A model generated the notes under the pieces. It had not been told where the DNA came from. It worked only from the letters and a program-made list of their open reading frames with translations, and did not search any database. DNA of 64,000 bases from an uncultured Sunxiuqinia sp. (GTDB taxonomy: Bacteria; Bacteroidota; Bacteroidia; Bacteroidales; Prolixibacteraceae). Positions 1-8,974 of the stretch are shown here, one piece after another. The stretch lies in contig NZ_OY782770.1 in the NCBI RefSeq assembly GCF_963678245.1, positions 248,001 through 312,000 on the forward strand. Direction: 5' to 3'. The first letter of the stretch is position 1. Every line of letters begins with the position of its first letter. The position numbers and the translations under genes were made by a program.

Positions 1-479
1 CATTCGCAAATGTTATCGTCTCGCTATTACGGAATACCATCCCAAACCGGATTCGAATTATTGTTCAGCTAGTGGTAATTGCAGCCTTAGTAATTCTGGT
101 TGACCAAGTACTGAAAGCATTTGTTTACGATGTAAGCAAGCAACTGTCAGTTTTCGTGGGCTTAATTATTACGAACTGTATCATCATGGGACGACTGGAA
201 GCCTTTGCCTTAGGAAACAAACCCTGGCCGTCATTCCTCGATGGGATTGGAAATGCTGCTGGCTACGGCGCAATTTTAGTTATTGTTGGTTTCTTCCGCG
301 AGTTATTTGGTAGTGGTACACTTTGGGGATTTCGTATTATCCCAGAGAGCTGGTACATCGAAAATGGTGGCTTTTACGCCAATAATGGTATGATGATCCT
401 ACCTCCTATGGCCTTAATAACTGTAGGAGCAATTATTTGGGTTCAACGCAGCCGAAACAGAAAACTGATTGAAGACTAA
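1..479 (+). CDS. nqrD: Na+-translocating NADH-quinone reductase subunit D (5' partial)
   Basis: This is the C-terminal part of NqrD, an integral membrane subunit of the sodium-pumping NADH:quinone oxidoreductase. The reading frame is open from base 3 (first residues [11 protein letters not shown]), so the true start lies before the window; the ATG at 72 is internal. About 158 residues are visible, in several hydrophobic segments, with the family stretch [18 protein letters not shown] that carries one of the conserved membrane cysteines. nqrE follows after 20 bases and nqrF after that, the usual nqr order. NqrD resembles RnfE, but the neighbouring NqrF with its ferredoxin and FAD/NAD domains favours Nqr over Rnf. 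Confidence 0.93.
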   Translation, partial: FANVIVSLLRNTIPNRIRIIVQLVVIAALVILVDQVLKAFVYDVSKQLSVFVGLIITNCIIMGRLEAFALGNKPWPSFLDGIGNAAGYGAILVIVGFFRELFGSGTLWGFRIIPESWYIENGGFYANNGMMILPPMALITVGAIIWVQRSRNRKLIED

Positions 480-499
480 CGCGCAAAAGAATTGAAATT

Positions 500-1117
500 A
501 TGGAAAACCTGATTAATATATTTATCAAATCCATCTTTATTGAGAACATGGTTTTTGCCTACTTCTTAGGCATGTGTTCTTATCTGGCGGTATCCAAATC
601 AGTAAAAACGGCTACCGGACTTGGACTAGCTGTTATCTTTGTTTTGGGTATTACCGTTCCTGTTGATTACCTATTGGAAAAGTACGTATTAAAAGAAGGA
701 GCATTAACATGGTTAAGCCCAACTTTCGAAGCAGTAGACTTAAGCTTCCTAAGCTATATCATGTTTATCGCAGTTATTGCATCCATGGTACAGTTGGTTG
801 AAATGGTTGTTGAAAAATTTGCCCCGGTACTCTATACGCAGTTGGGTATTTTCTTACCACTAATTGCTGTTAACTGTGCAATTCTTGGGGGATCTTTGTT
901 CATGCAGCAAAAAGCCTTTCTAAATATTGGCGAAGCTTCGGTTTATGGTTTAGGTTCCGGCGTCGGTTGGTTCCTGGCTATTATTGGTATTGCTGCCATT
1001 CGTGAAAAAATTGAATACTCTCATGTTCCCGGCCCTTTAAAAGGTCTTGGTATAACCTTTATTGTCACGGGTTTAATGGGATTAGCATTCATGGGATTCA
1101 TGGGAATAAAACTATAA
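500..1117 (+). CDS. nqrE: Na+-translocating NADH-quinone reductase subunit E
   Basis: NqrE is a 205-residue polytopic membrane protein that with NqrD forms the membrane core around the Fe-S centre of Na+-NQR. The sequence is almost wholly hydrophobic, with about six predicted membrane segments and the family stretch [18 protein letters not shown], which contains the conserved cysteine, plus a second cysteine in [11 protein letters not shown]. Length is normal for the family. It lies 20 bases after nqrD and 20 bases before nqrF, so the three are very likely one transcript. RnfA is the closest paralogue; the operon context decides for NqrE. Confidence 0.95.
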   Translation: MENLINIFIKSIFIENMVFAYFLGMCSYLAVSKSVKTATGLGLAVIFVLGITVPVDYLLEKYVLKEGALTWLSPTFEAVDLSFLSYIMFIAVIASMVQLVEMVVEKFAPVLYTQLGIFLPLIAVNCAILGGSLFMQQKAFLNIGEASVYGLGSGVGWFLAIIGIAAIREKIEYSHVPGPLKGLGITFIVTGLMGLAFMGFMGIKL

Positions 1118-1137
1118 TCAGATAAAAACTAAGAACA

Positions 1138-2400
1138 ATGATATTTTTAGCAGCTCAAGCTACAGTGGTTATTACCAGTATCGCCGTCTTTCTATTGATG
1201 GTGATCCTACTGGTTTCAATCTTACTGTTTGTCAAACAAAAGTTAACCCCATCGGGTGTTGTTAAAGTTGATATAAATAAAGGAGATACAGTACTTGAAA
1301 CCAATCCTGGCGACACCCTGTTAACCACTTTGGGAAATAACAAGATCTTCCTTCCATCAGCATGTGGTGGTGGTGGTACTTGCGCCATGTGTCGTTGCCA
1401 GGTAGTCGATGGTGGAGGTTCAATTCTTCCAACCGAAACCGGTTACTTCACCCGTAAAGAGCAGAATGACAATTGGCGTTTAGCTTGTCAGGTAAAAGTA
1501 AAAGAAGACATGGAATTGAAGATTCCTCAGGAAATTATGGGAATCAAAAAATGGGAATGCGAAGTGGTTTCCAACGACAACGTGGCAACCTATATTAAAG
1601 AGTTTGTGGTGAAGTTACCTGAAGGTGAAAACTTAGATTTCAAATCAGGTGGCTATATTCAAATTGATGTCCCTAAAATTGATGTTGATTTTAAAGACAT
1701 TGAAGTTGATGACAAGTTTAAACCTGAATGGGAACAATTCAACCTATTCGATTTGAAAATGAAAAACCCGGAACCAACATTTCGTGCTTATTCAATGGCT
1801 AACCACCCTGCCGAAGGAAATATTGTAATGCTTAATATCCGTATTGCAACTCCTCCTTTCGACCGTGTTAATGGAGGTTTCCAAAAGCTAAATCCTGGTA
1901 TTTGTTCTTCTTACATCTTCTCACGTAAACCAGGTGACAAGGTGACAATTTCAGGCCCTTATGGAGAGTTCTTTTTAAAGGACAATGATAACGAAATGAT
2001 GTTTATTGGTGGTGGTGCAGGTATGGCTCCCATGCGTTCGCACTTGTTTCACCTATTTCACACCCTGAAAGAATCAGATAAGAAAATTACTTTTTGGTAT
2101 GGTGCCCGTTCCTGGAGAGAAGTTTTTTACTACGATCAATTCCGGGACATTGAAGAAAAGTACCCGAATTTCTCATTCCACTTAGCTTTATCTGACCCTC
2201 AACCCGAGGACAACTGGGATGGGCCAAAAGGGTTTATCCACCAAGTAATTCATGATATGTACTTGGGTAAACACGATGAACCGGAAGAAATTGATTACTA
2301 TTTGTGTGGCCCTCCAATGATGAACGATGCCGTTCAGAAAATGCTTTATGATTTAGGAGTTCCTGACGAAAATGTAATGTTTGATGACTTTGGAAGCTAA
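1138..2400 (+). CDS. nqrF: Na+-translocating NADH-quinone reductase subunit F
   Basis: NqrF is the NADH-oxidising entry subunit of Na+-NQR and faces the cytoplasm. It starts with one membrane anchor (about residues 8-32), then a plant-type 2Fe-2S ferredoxin domain with C76, C82, C85 and C117. An FAD-binding ferredoxin reductase domain follows, with FRAYSMAN, then an NAD-binding part with MFIGGGAGMAPMRSH and a C-terminal YYLCGPPMM. The 420-residue length fits the family. It is the last gene of the nqr operon, closed by a strong hairpin just downstream. NADH electrons pass FAD to 2Fe-2S here and then to the membrane subunits. Confidence 0.97.
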   Translation: MIFLAAQATVVITSIAVFLLMVILLVSILLFVKQKLTPSGVVKVDINKGDTVLETNPGDTLLTTLGNNKIFLPSACGGGGTCAMCRCQVVDGGGSILPTETGYFTRKEQNDNWRLACQVKVKEDMELKIPQEIMGIKKWECEVVSNDNVATYIKEFVVKLPEGENLDFKSGGYIQIDVPKIDVDFKDIEVDDKFKPEWEQFNLFDLKMKNPEPTFRAYSMANHPAEGNIVMLNIRIATPPFDRVNGGFQKLNPGICSSYIFSRKPGDKVTISGPYGEFFLKDNDNEMMFIGGGAGMAPMRSHLFHLFHTLKESDKKITFWYGARSWREVFYYDQFRDIEEKYPNFSFHLALSDPQPEDNWDGPKGFIHQVIHDMYLGKHDEPEEIDYYLCGPPMMNDAVQKMLYDLGVPDENVMFDDFGS

Positions 2401-2412
2401 TTCCAGAAATCG

Positions 2413-2459
2413 AAAAAAATACAGAGAGCTTTCAACTACGGTTGGAAGCTCTTTTTTTT
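2413..2459. terminator. Bidirectional rho-independent terminator between nqrF and tadA
   Basis: A 12-bp stem (2425-2436 with 2441-2452, one G-U pair, loop TACG) is followed by seven T on the plus strand and, read on the minus strand, by a run of T from the A-tract at 2414-2420. It can end both the nqr transcript and the convergent tadA transcript. Confidence 0.9.
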
Positions 2460-2898
2460 ATCTCTTATCCTGAAAAAAGGCAGTCATCAAATCTCCACAA
2501 TCTTCGGCCATCACCCCGCTTACTAACTCGGTTTTTGGATGAAGAGCTTTGGGTGCGAATTTTGAGAAACCTCTTTTCTCATCAGAGGCTCCAAAAACAA
2601 GCTTCCCCAACTGAGCCCATCCGAGTGCTCCAGCGCACATCGCACAAGGCTCAAGGGTCACATAAAGTGTACATTCATTCAGGTATTTTCCACCCAAAAG
2701 ATTTGCCGCAGCAGTAATTGCCTGCATTTCGGCATGTGCAGTCACATCTGTCAACGTTTCGGTCAAGTTATGTGCACGAGCAATAACCCGATTTTGAGCA
2801 ACCACCACAGCACCAACAGGAATTTCACCTTCGTCGTAAGCAAGCTGAGCTTCCTGAAAGGCTTTCTTCATAAAGTATATATCGTCAAAAGGCTCCAT
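2458..2898 (-). CDS. tadA: tRNA-specific adenosine deaminase
   Basis: A 146-residue cytidine/deoxycytidylate-type deaminase, most likely the TadA enzyme that converts A34 to inosine in tRNA-Arg(ACG). The zinc site is visible as H55-A-E57, with E57 the proton shuttle, and P84-C85-A-M-C88. The N-terminal part has IPVGAVVV, as in TadA. It is convergent with nqrF and divergent from aspS. Some Bacteroidota proteins of this type are annotated simply as nucleoside deaminase or guanine deaminase, so the tRNA substrate is inferred from family resemblance. Confidence 0.85.
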   Translation of the reverse strand: MEPFDDIYFMKKAFQEAQLAYDEGEIPVGAVVVAQNRVIARAHNLTETLTDVTAHAEMQAITAAANLLGGKYLNECTLYVTLEPCAMCAGALGWAQLGKLVFGASDEKRGFSKFAPKALHPKTELVSGVMAEDCGDLMTAFFQDKR

Positions 2899-2924
2899 GT
2901 TTTAAATCCATTCAGAATTAATCA

Positions 2925-2932
2925 CAAACCTA
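2925..2932 (-). promoter_or_regulatory. Bacteroidota -7 box for tadA
   Basis: On the minus strand this reads TAGGTTTG, matching the TAnnTTTG consensus of the Bacteroidota primary sigma factor, 27 bases before the tadA ATG. No clear -33 element was seen. Confidence 0.5.
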
Positions 2933-2956
2933 CAATTTTAATTGCTAAAATCTCCT

Positions 2957-2964
2957 TATTTTTG
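2957..2964 (+). promoter_or_regulatory. Bacteroidota -7 box for aspS
   Basis: TATTTTTG matches TAnnTTTG exactly, 26 bases before the chosen aspS start. It is downstream of the alternative ATG at 2942, which supports the later start at 2990. Confidence 0.6.
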
Positions 2965-2989
2965 CACCCAAACAAAAACGAACAAAGAT

Positions 2990-4750
2990 ATGTACAGAAC
3001 ACATACATGTGGTGAATTACGACTGGAAAACCAAGGAAACGAAGTAACTCTTGCTGGCTGGGTGCAACGCAAACGTGGATTGGGTGGAATGACATTTGTA
3101 GATCTTCGCGATCGATATGGGATTACACAATTGGTATTTGACGAAACCTCTTCGGACGATATTACAAATCAACTCAAAAAGCTTGGCCGCGAATTCGTCA
3201 TTCAAACTACTGGCATTGTTCGTGAACGAAGCAGCAAAAACAACAACATTCCTACGGGAGAAGTTGAAATTGATGTTAAAAGCTTGAAAGTACTAAGCCC
3301 ATCAGCAGTTCCTCCATTTACAATTGAAGATGAAAGTGATGGTGGTGACGATATCCGAATGAAATATCGCTACCTGGATTTACGTAGAAATCCGGTGCGT
3401 GAAAACTTGATTTTACGATCGAAAATGGCACATGCGGTTCGTTCCTATTTGAATGAACTGGATTTTATTGAGACAGAAACTCCTGTTTTAATTAAATCGA
3501 CTCCGGAAGGTGCTCGTGACTTTGTTGTGCCAAGTCGCATGAACGAAGGTGAATTTTACGCATTACCACAATCTCCACAGCAATTCAAACAATTATTGAT
3601 GGTTGGCGGATTTGACCGTTATTATCAAATCGTAAAGTGCTTCCGCGATGAAGACCTTCGTGCCGACCGTCAGCCTGAATTTACACAAATCGACTGTGAA
3701 ATGGCTTTCGTAGAGCAGGAAGATGTATTGAATACTTTTGAAGGATTGACCAGATACATGTTCAAGGAAATTAAACATATAGAAATTCAGGAATTTCCTC
3801 GCATGCCCTATTCTGAAGCCATTGCAAAATATGGATCAGACAAGCCAGACACCCGTTTTGAGATGTTGATTAGCGACTTGACTGAAGTTGTAAAAGGAAA
3901 TGATTTTAAAGTGTTTGATGAAGCTGAATTCATTGGAGCAATTTGTGCTAAAGGCTGTATTGAATACACTCGTAAACAACTAGATGCATTGACCAACTGG
4001 GTAAAACGTCCTCAAGTTGGAGCAAAAGGATTGGTTTACGTAAAATGCAACAAAGATGGTTCTTTCAAATCGTCGGTTGACAAGTTCTATTCTCAAGAAG
4101 ATTTAAAAAATTGGGCAGATGCAACCGGAGCAAAAGCCGGTGATTTGATTCTGGTACTCTCAGGAGTTAAATCCGATATGCTGGATGCTCTTGGAGCTCT
4201 TCGCTTAGAAATGGGGAAACAGCTCGGGTTAATGGATAAAAACACGTTTAATCCACTTTGGGTTATTGATTTCCCACTATTGGAATGGGACGAGGACACA
4301 AAACGCCATTATGCGATGCACCACCCATTTACCGCACCTAAGCCAGAAGATATTAACCTACTAGACACCGAACCCGGAAAAGTTCGCGCCAATGCCTATG
4401 ACTTGGTTATTAATGGGGTTGAAATCGGAGGTGGTTCTGTTCGTATTTTTAACTCAGAACTGCAAGCCAAAATGTTCAGTTTACTTGGATTCACGAAAGA
4501 GGAAGCTGACGCCCAATTTGGATTCCTAATGAATGCATTCAAATATGGAGCACCGCCACATGCCGGAATAGCGTTTGGATTTGATCGCCTGGTTTCTCTG
4601 ATTGCCGGACTAGACTCTATCCGTGACGTCATCGCATTCCCTAAAAACAATGCCGGACGCGATGTGATGATTGATTCACCATCTCCGATTGCTAAAGAGC
4701 AGTTAGATGAACTGAACTTAATGCTTGATTTAAAAGCAAAAAAGAACTAA
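2990..4750 (+). CDS. aspS: Aspartate-tRNA ligase
   Basis: Class II aspartyl-tRNA synthetase of bacterial type, 586 residues from the start at [10 protein letters not shown]. An earlier in-frame ATG at 2942 would add 16 residues but lies before the likely promoter. The N-terminal OB-fold anticodon domain ([19 protein letters not shown]) is followed by the catalytic core with motif 2 ([18 protein letters not shown]), the bacterial GAD insertion in the middle and motif 3 (GIAFGFDRL) near the C-terminus. The protein charges tRNA-Asp in the cytoplasm. Whether it also charges tRNA-Asn depends on gatCAB elsewhere and cannot be judged here. Confidence 0.97.
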   Translation: MYRTHTCGELRLENQGNEVTLAGWVQRKRGLGGMTFVDLRDRYGITQLVFDETSSDDITNQLKKLGREFVIQTTGIVRERSSKNNNIPTGEVEIDVKSLKVLSPSAVPPFTIEDESDGGDDIRMKYRYLDLRRNPVRENLILRSKMAHAVRSYLNELDFIETETPVLIKSTPEGARDFVVPSRMNEGEFYALPQSPQQFKQLLMVGGFDRYYQIVKCFRDEDLRADRQPEFTQIDCEMAFVEQEDVLNTFEGLTRYMFKEIKHIEIQEFPRMPYSEAIAKYGSDKPDTRFEMLISDLTEVVKGNDFKVFDEAEFIGAICAKGCIEYTRKQLDALTNWVKRPQVGAKGLVYVKCNKDGSFKSSVDKFYSQEDLKNWADATGAKAGDLILVLSGVKSDMLDALGALRLEMGKQLGLMDKNTFNPLWVIDFPLLEWDEDTKRHYAMHHPFTAPKPEDINLLDTEPGKVRANAYDLVINGVEIGGGSVRIFNSELQAKMFSLLGFTKEEADAQFGFLMNAFKYGAPPHAGIAFGFDRLVSLIAGLDSIRDVIAFPKNNAGRDVMIDSPSPIAKEQLDELNLMLDLKAKKN

Positions 4751-4774
4751 ATAGCAATAAGATTATATGGTATG

Positions 4775-4799
4775 AAAGGAGCTAGCAGCTCCCTTTTTT
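4775..4799 (+). terminator. Rho-independent terminator after aspS
   Basis: GGAGCT (4778-4783), loop AGC, AGCTCC (4787-4792), then CTTTTTT. It overlaps the stop of the convergent cupin gene by a few bases. Confidence 0.8.
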
Positions 4800-5136
4800 A
4801 TTTCAGAAAATCCTCACGAATCGGATTAAAGCTATCAACCAAACGGGCCGTTTCTGATAGCAATTGAATGGTATGGGGTACACCAGAAGTCACTGCAAAC
4901 ATATCGCCTGCTACAAGTTCCTTCGGCTCTTCACCATCGCAGAAAAAGATGATTTTACCATCTGCAATATACGATGTTTGTTCATGCGAATGACTATGTT
5001 TGGGCTCTGGGTCAGCCCACGGCCCACCAGTAAAGTCGATTAAAACTGTCATTAAAGTATCTGTGTGAATAATTTTTCGATTTAATCCTTCCCTTACAAT
5101 TTCGTAAGGCACCTCTTCAAATTTTAATATCGCCAT
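4798..5136 (-). CDS. Small cupin-domain protein
   Basis: A 112-residue single-domain cupin. Start chosen at MAILKFEEV; a longer frame exists up to 5190 but would run through the upstream terminator hairpin. The cupin metal motif is visible as KHSHSHEQTSYI, with a glutamate, then GDMFAVTSGVPHTI in the second motif, giving a likely metal site of three His and one Glu. No substrate can be named; such cupins include small isomerases, dioxygenases and sensory proteins. It stands alone between the aspS terminator and the exb operon terminator. Confidence 0.75.
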   Translation of the reverse strand: MAILKFEEVPYEIVREGLNRKIIHTDTLMTVLIDFTGGPWADPEPKHSHSHEQTSYIADGKIIFFCDGEEPKELVAGDMFAVTSGVPHTIQLLSETARLVDSFNPIREDFLK

Positions 5137-5155
5137 AATTTCTACTTTTACTATG

Positions 5156-5187
5156 ATAAAAAAGGGAGAACTAAACAGCTCTCCCTT
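5156..5187 (-). terminator. Terminator of the exb operon
   Basis: On the minus strand AAGGGAGA (5187-5180) pairs with TCTCCCTT (5169-5162) and is followed by a T run (5163-5156). It lies just after the last exbD gene. Confidence 0.8.
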
Positions 5188-5207
5188 CAAATATCTGATA
5201 ACTCAAA

Positions 5208-5681
5208 TTATCTTTCTTCCGCCTTTTTCCGTGATGAATAGTTGATGTGCAAAGCAGCTGCCTTACGCAGTTCTTGCTTAATATCGGTAACGATACCCAT
5301 CTTGGTGTATTCATCTACTTTAAGCGAGGTAATCATAAAAGGCACCTCTGCTTCATCTCGAGCTTCACGTTCAGCTGTAATGTAATCAGGAATATCTGAC
5401 ACTTTAGCAAACTGATCATTCAACTGGATACGAGGTTCAGAACCAAATACACTTTGGTATTGCTTAAAGGGAGTTCCTACATAAATATAACTCACCAACG
5501 ATTTCTTTTCCAACTTCGATAATTCTGTTGCTGAAGGGACTGTTACCTGTACCTTCATAGTCACCTCGCGCATGGTTGTACTAACCATGAAGAAGAATAA
5601 CAACATAAATACAATGTCGGGCAATGAAGCCGTAGAAATCGGTGGTAATTCTTTAGTATCATTCTTTCTAAACTTCGACAT
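5208..5681 (-). CDS. exbD: ExbD/TolR-type biopolymer transport protein
   Basis: A 157-residue ExbD-family protein, part of the proton-driven motor that energises TonB-dependent outer membrane transport. One N-terminal membrane segment carries the conserved aspartate in SLPDIVFMLLFFF (D22), the presumed proton-carrying residue, and the rest is a periplasmic domain. It is the last gene of a four-gene operon and starts one base after the stop of the preceding exbD. Two ExbD proteins behind one ExbB is common in Bacteroidota. Confidence 0.88.
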   Translation of the reverse strand: MSKFRKNDTKELPPISTASLPDIVFMLLFFFMVSTTMREVTMKVQVTVPSATELSKLEKKSLVSYIYVGTPFKQYQSVFGSEPRIQLNDQFAKVSDIPDYITAEREARDEAEVPFMITSLKVDEYTKMGIVTDIKQELRKAAALHINYSSRKKAEER

Positions 5682-5682
5682 A

Positions 5683-6261
5683 CTAATTTCCTCCCACTTT
5701 TTTAGGTTCTGCTTCTGAGATCCGAGATGGATAAATATCTTTTATCGCACCTTGCTGATCACTATCAAGTTTTTCATAAGGCTTGCCAAACTTTTGTTTT
5801 GCAAGTTCTTCTCTTAGCTCGTTAATGGCACCTACCAACTCATTTTGCACAGCGATGTATGTCCCATATTGAGTTCCAACGTCATTCCTCAACGAAATAA
5901 CCCCTTTCGTAATTTCTACCTGCCCAAAAAAGTCTACAGTTTCAATCTTTTTTTCTGGCAGATCTTCGTCATTGTAAGGGTTAGCCATAAATTCCTTGGC
6001 TTTATCACGTAGTTCATCAATATCGGTTATTTCACCTTCAACTAGTAATTGGTTATTGGCGTTTACCAAAACCACAAAAACGTTACGTTCTTTAATTGGA
6101 GGTGTATCATCTTCTTCTTGATCCTCAGGAGGCATTGGAGGAAGACGACGTTCTAATCCGCTGTCAACATCCATCGTGGTAGTTACCAGGAAAAAGATCA
6201 ACAACATAAAAGCAATATCAGCCAAAGATGCTGCCGGTATTTCGGGTATTTTTTTTGCCAT
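5683..6261 (-). CDS. exbD: ExbD/TolR-type biopolymer transport protein, longer form
   Basis: A 192-residue ExbD-family protein with the N-terminal membrane segment SLADIAFMLLIFF containing the conserved Asp (D16). A proline- and acid-rich linker (PPMPPEDQEEDDTPP) leads to the periplasmic domain. It is larger than the following ExbD and probably forms a heteromeric motor with it and with ExbB. It sits 37 bases after the small membrane protein gene and one base before the next exbD. No TonB gene is visible in this operon. Confidence 0.87.
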   Translation of the reverse strand: MAKKIPEIPAASLADIAFMLLIFFLVTTTMDVDSGLERRLPPMPPEDQEEDDTPPIKERNVFVVLVNANNQLLVEGEITDIDELRDKAKEFMANPYNDEDLPEKKIETVDFFGQVEITKGVISLRNDVGTQYGTYIAVQNELVGAINELREELAKQKFGKPYEKLDSDQQGAIKDIYPSRISEAEPKKVGGN

Positions 6262-6298
6262 AATATTATTTTTTCCTGTTTTTAGTCACCACAATGGT

Positions 6299-6754
6299 TT
6301 ATTTAAAAATACGAAAGACAGCAGATCCTGCGATAGACAGAATCGTAAGTCCTAGTAATATATAAGTTGCATAAAGAGTTGTTCCAACCCACTTCGATAC
6401 CGTAGTATTTAAAGTTCCTTCTGCAACAAATTTATCAACTCCGTAAAATTGTGGAATAGCGTCAGAAGCAATAAAATATGAAATAGCTAAAACAACTCCA
6501 GAAAAAACCAGAGCCATAGCACCTTTCTTTGCAGCTTCTTTATCTGTAAATGTGTGATACAATGCGAACACAATAGCCAATACGGCCCCTACACCTAGTA
6601 GAATGTAAGACCATGTTAAATTGGTATTGATCCAGGCACCCATAGTGGGATCAGCTTCGTTCTCCGAGATATTGGTCATCATAGACACAATCAGAACTGC
6701 TGAAACTCCTAAAAGCACCCACAATACAATGGATAATACTTTTTCTAGCTTCAT
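6299..6754 (-). CDS. Conserved membrane protein of the ExbB-ExbD operon
   Basis: A 151-residue protein with four predicted hydrophobic segments (about residues 6-26, 50-68, 77-95 and 127-147). No known domain is recognised. It sits between exbB (8 bases upstream) and exbD (37 bases downstream) on the same strand, so it is probably co-transcribed and may belong to the TonB motor. That role is inferred only from position. Confidence 0.7.
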   Translation of the reverse strand: MKLEKVLSIVLWVLLGVSAVLIVSMMTNISENEADPTMGAWINTNLTWSYILLGVGAVLAIVFALYHTFTDKEAAKKGAMALVFSGVVLAISYFIASDAIPQFYGVDKFVAEGTLNTTVSKWVGTTLYATYILLGLTILSIAGSAVFRIFK

Positions 6755-6762
6755 AAGTCTAA

Positions 6763-7590
6763 TTATTTTTTAAGATTGTGTTTTACCAAAATGTCGATCA
6801 AAGAGATAGAAGCATCTTCCATATTGTTGATAATGCTGTCAATTTTCGCGATACAATAGTTGTAGAAGATTTGAAGAATAATCGCAACTACAAGACCTGA
6901 TACAGTAGTAATCAAAGCTACTTTAATACCACCAGCAACCAAAGACGGGCTGATATCTCCGGCAACTTCAATGGCATCGAAGGCAGCAATCATACCAATT
7001 ACAGTACCCATGAAACCAAGCATCGGTGCAAGAGCGATAAATAACGAAATCCAACTCAATCCTTTTTCCAACAATCCAGCTTGAACGCCACCGTATGAAA
7101 CAACTGTTTTTTCGACCACATCCAAACCTTCATCTGAGCGGTCTAAACCTTGGTAGAAAATACTGGCAACTGGTCCTCGAGTGTTACGACATACTTCTTT
7201 AGCTGCCTCAACGCCACCATTATCAAGAGCTTCTTCAACATTCACCAACAATTTTTTAGTGTTTGTAGTTGATAAGTTTAGATAAATAACTCGCTCAAGA
7301 GCTAACGCAAGACCCAAAATCAAAGAAATCAATACAGTTGACATGAACGTTGGACCACCTTCAATAAATTTTTGTTTCAACTGACTGTGTAATGATTTTC
7401 CGGCTTCAGCTTCAGCTGCTGCTTCCTCTTCAGCATCGGCTGTTAAATCAACGGCAGGAGCAGTTTCTTCTGCTGCTACTTGTTCTGTTGCTGGCGTGTC
7501 TTCTGCTTGATCCTGAGCAACAACATTGTTCGATGCTCCAACATAAAGCATCCCAAAAACTGCTATAAACGCAAATAGTTTTTTCATCAT
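6763..7590 (-). CDS. exbB: MotA/TolQ/ExbB proton channel family protein
   Basis: A 275-residue ExbB-type proton channel subunit. It begins with a hydrophobic signal-like segment, then a stretch rich in Ala and Glu (about residues 26-65), one membrane segment, a cytoplasmic loop and a membrane pair with LAPMLGFMGTVIGMIAAF, the MotA/ExbB signature. The leading hydrophobic segment with a charged low-complexity stretch is an extension relative to short proteobacterial ExbB. It is first in the exb operon and powers TonB-dependent uptake together with the two ExbD proteins. Confidence 0.9.
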   Translation of the reverse strand: MMKKLFAFIAVFGMLYVGASNNVVAQDQAEDTPATEQVAAEETAPAVDLTADAEEEAAAEAEAGKSLHSQLKQKFIEGGPTFMSTVLISLILGLALALERVIYLNLSTTNTKKLLVNVEEALDNGGVEAAKEVCRNTRGPVASIFYQGLDRSDEGLDVVEKTVVSYGGVQAGLLEKGLSWISLFIALAPMLGFMGTVIGMIAAFDAIEVAGDISPSLVAGGIKVALITTVSGLVVAIILQIFYNYCIAKIDSIINNMEDASISLIDILVKHNLKK

Positions 7591-7745
7591 TGGTTGAATT
7601 TTAATTAGTAAATCTTCTGAATTTTTAAGTTTATAATACTATTTGTTTTTTGTTCTTAATCTATAAGACGAGTGAATTATAGTCGATATCTGTTTTTTTC
7701 AAACTTTTTTATCATCCTGTTAATTAAAGCAATGGCTCTTGTCGG

Positions 7746-7833
7746 CGGAGAGAGAGGGATTCGAACCCTCGGTACCCTTTAGGGGTACACACGCTTTCCA
7801 GGCGTGCCAGTTAAGCCACTCCTGCACCTCTCC
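7746..7833 (-). tRNA. tRNA-Ser (anticodon GGA)
   Basis: On the minus strand an 88-nt tRNA folds with acceptor GGAGAGG/TCTCTCC, D-arm sequence AGTGGCTTAACTGGCA, anticodon loop CTGGAAA (anticodon GGA, reading UCC and UCU), a long variable arm (GTACCCCTAAAGGGTAC) typical of serine tRNA, and T-arm GAGGGTTCGAATCCCTC. The discriminator base is G. CCA is not encoded (the bases that follow are CCG), so it is added afterwards. Confidence 0.96.
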
Positions 7834-7899
7834 AATCATTTTGGAAGCCAAAATTTTTCAGGGCTGCAAAATACAAAAAAAATGTGAAATAAAAATACG

Positions 7900-8928
7900 C
7901 TACTCACTTATTTCACCACTCAAATTTTTCCTCAAATGCAACTTGATATCATCATGCCCCAAGCCTTGTCCAAGCAAAAACATAAGCTTGGTTACTGCTG
8001 CTTCCGTCGTCATATCTTTGCCACTTATCACACCCATTTTTTTTAACTCCCGACTGGTCTGATATTGCCCCATTTTAACGGTACCACCCTGACATTGCGA
8101 AACATTAACACAAATAATGTTTCGTCTAAGTGCTTTCCTTACCGCTCTTAACAACCAGCTTGCCGTTTGAACATTTCCCGAGCCAAAAGTCTCCAGAACT
8201 ACTCCCCTAATTGATGGTATACATAATACATACTCAATAATCTCACGATTCATACCCGGGAAAAATTTCAAAATCACCACATGATCATCGAAATTGGGAC
8301 TAATTTTTAATATTCCTTTCTTTTCGGAATGGTAAATATTCTCATGAAAAAACTTAATATCGACTCCGGCTTTTGCTAATATCGGATAGTTGACCGAATC
8401 AAAAGCACTAAAATGATCAGCATGCCTTTTCGTAACCCGGTTTCCCCGGTACAACTTATTATCAAAATAAACTGAAACTTCTGGAACAATAGCCATGCCA
8501 TTATCCTGCGCCGCAGCAATTTCTATAGCAGTTATTAAATTTTCTTTTCCATCAGTCCGCAACACACCTATTGGTAATTGGGAGCCGGTCATTACAACCG
8601 GCTTATCCAAATTCTCAAGCATGTAACTCAATGCCGAAGCCGTGTATGCCATCGTATCGGTTCCGTGTAAAACAACAAAGCCATCGAATTTACCATAGTT
8701 TCGCTGAATCATTTTTGCCAAGCGAGCCCAGGTCTTTGGCGACATATCAGACGAATCAATAGGCGGATTAAATGCGATAGTCTCTAGATGGCAACCTAAT
8801 CGTCTGATTTCAGGAACTTCATCAGCGATTTGATCAAACCGAACCGGAGCCAAAGCGCCACGTCCATTTTTTTGAACCATTCCGATAGTACCGCCAGTAT
8901 AGATTATGAGTATAGATTTATTTTCCAC
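7900..8928 (-). CDS. ansA: Type I L-asparaginase
   Basis: A 342-residue asparaginase that hydrolyses asparagine to aspartate and ammonia. The first active-site threonine is in TGGTIG (residues 11-16) and the second catalytic triad in LHGTDTM (T90, D91); the substrate loop DSSDM is at 58-62. No signal peptide is visible, which fits the cytoplasmic type I enzyme. It stands between a tRNA and tatD. A -7 box lies 24 bases upstream. Confidence 0.92.
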   Translation of the reverse strand: MENKSILIIYTGGTIGMVQKNGRGALAPVRFDQIADEVPEIRRLGCHLETIAFNPPIDSSDMSPKTWARLAKMIQRNYGKFDGFVVLHGTDTMAYTASALSYMLENLDKPVVMTGSQLPIGVLRTDGKENLITAIEIAAAQDNGMAIVPEVSVYFDNKLYRGNRVTKRHADHFSAFDSVNYPILAKAGVDIKFFHENIYHSEKKGILKISPNFDDHVVILKFFPGMNREIIEYVLCIPSIRGVVLETFGSGNVQTASWLLRAVRKALRRNIICVNVSQCQGGTVKMGQYQTSRELKKMGVISGKDMTTEAAVTKLMFLLGQGLGHDDIKLHLRKNLSGEISE

Positions 8929-8951
8929 CTCAACTTAATTTAATAGGTGCA

Positions 8952-8959
8952 CAAATGTA
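8952..8959 (-). promoter_or_regulatory. Bacteroidota -7 box for ansA
   Basis: The minus strand reads TACATTTG, matching TAnnTTTG, 24 bases before the ansA ATG. A possible TTTG -33 element is at 8983-8986 with a 23-base spacer. Confidence 0.45.
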
Positions 8960-8974
8960 AAGAAAGAATTTGAA

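Noticed and set aside
1-2400. Rnf complex instead of Na+-NQR
   Set aside because: NqrD/NqrE resemble RnfE/RnfA, but the third gene has the NqrF fusion of ferredoxin and FAD/NAD domains, which Rnf lacks.
7739-8062. A 107-codon open frame on the plus strand over tRNA-Ser and the ansA end
   Set aside because: It runs through the tRNA gene and the antisense of ansA, both of which are well supported.
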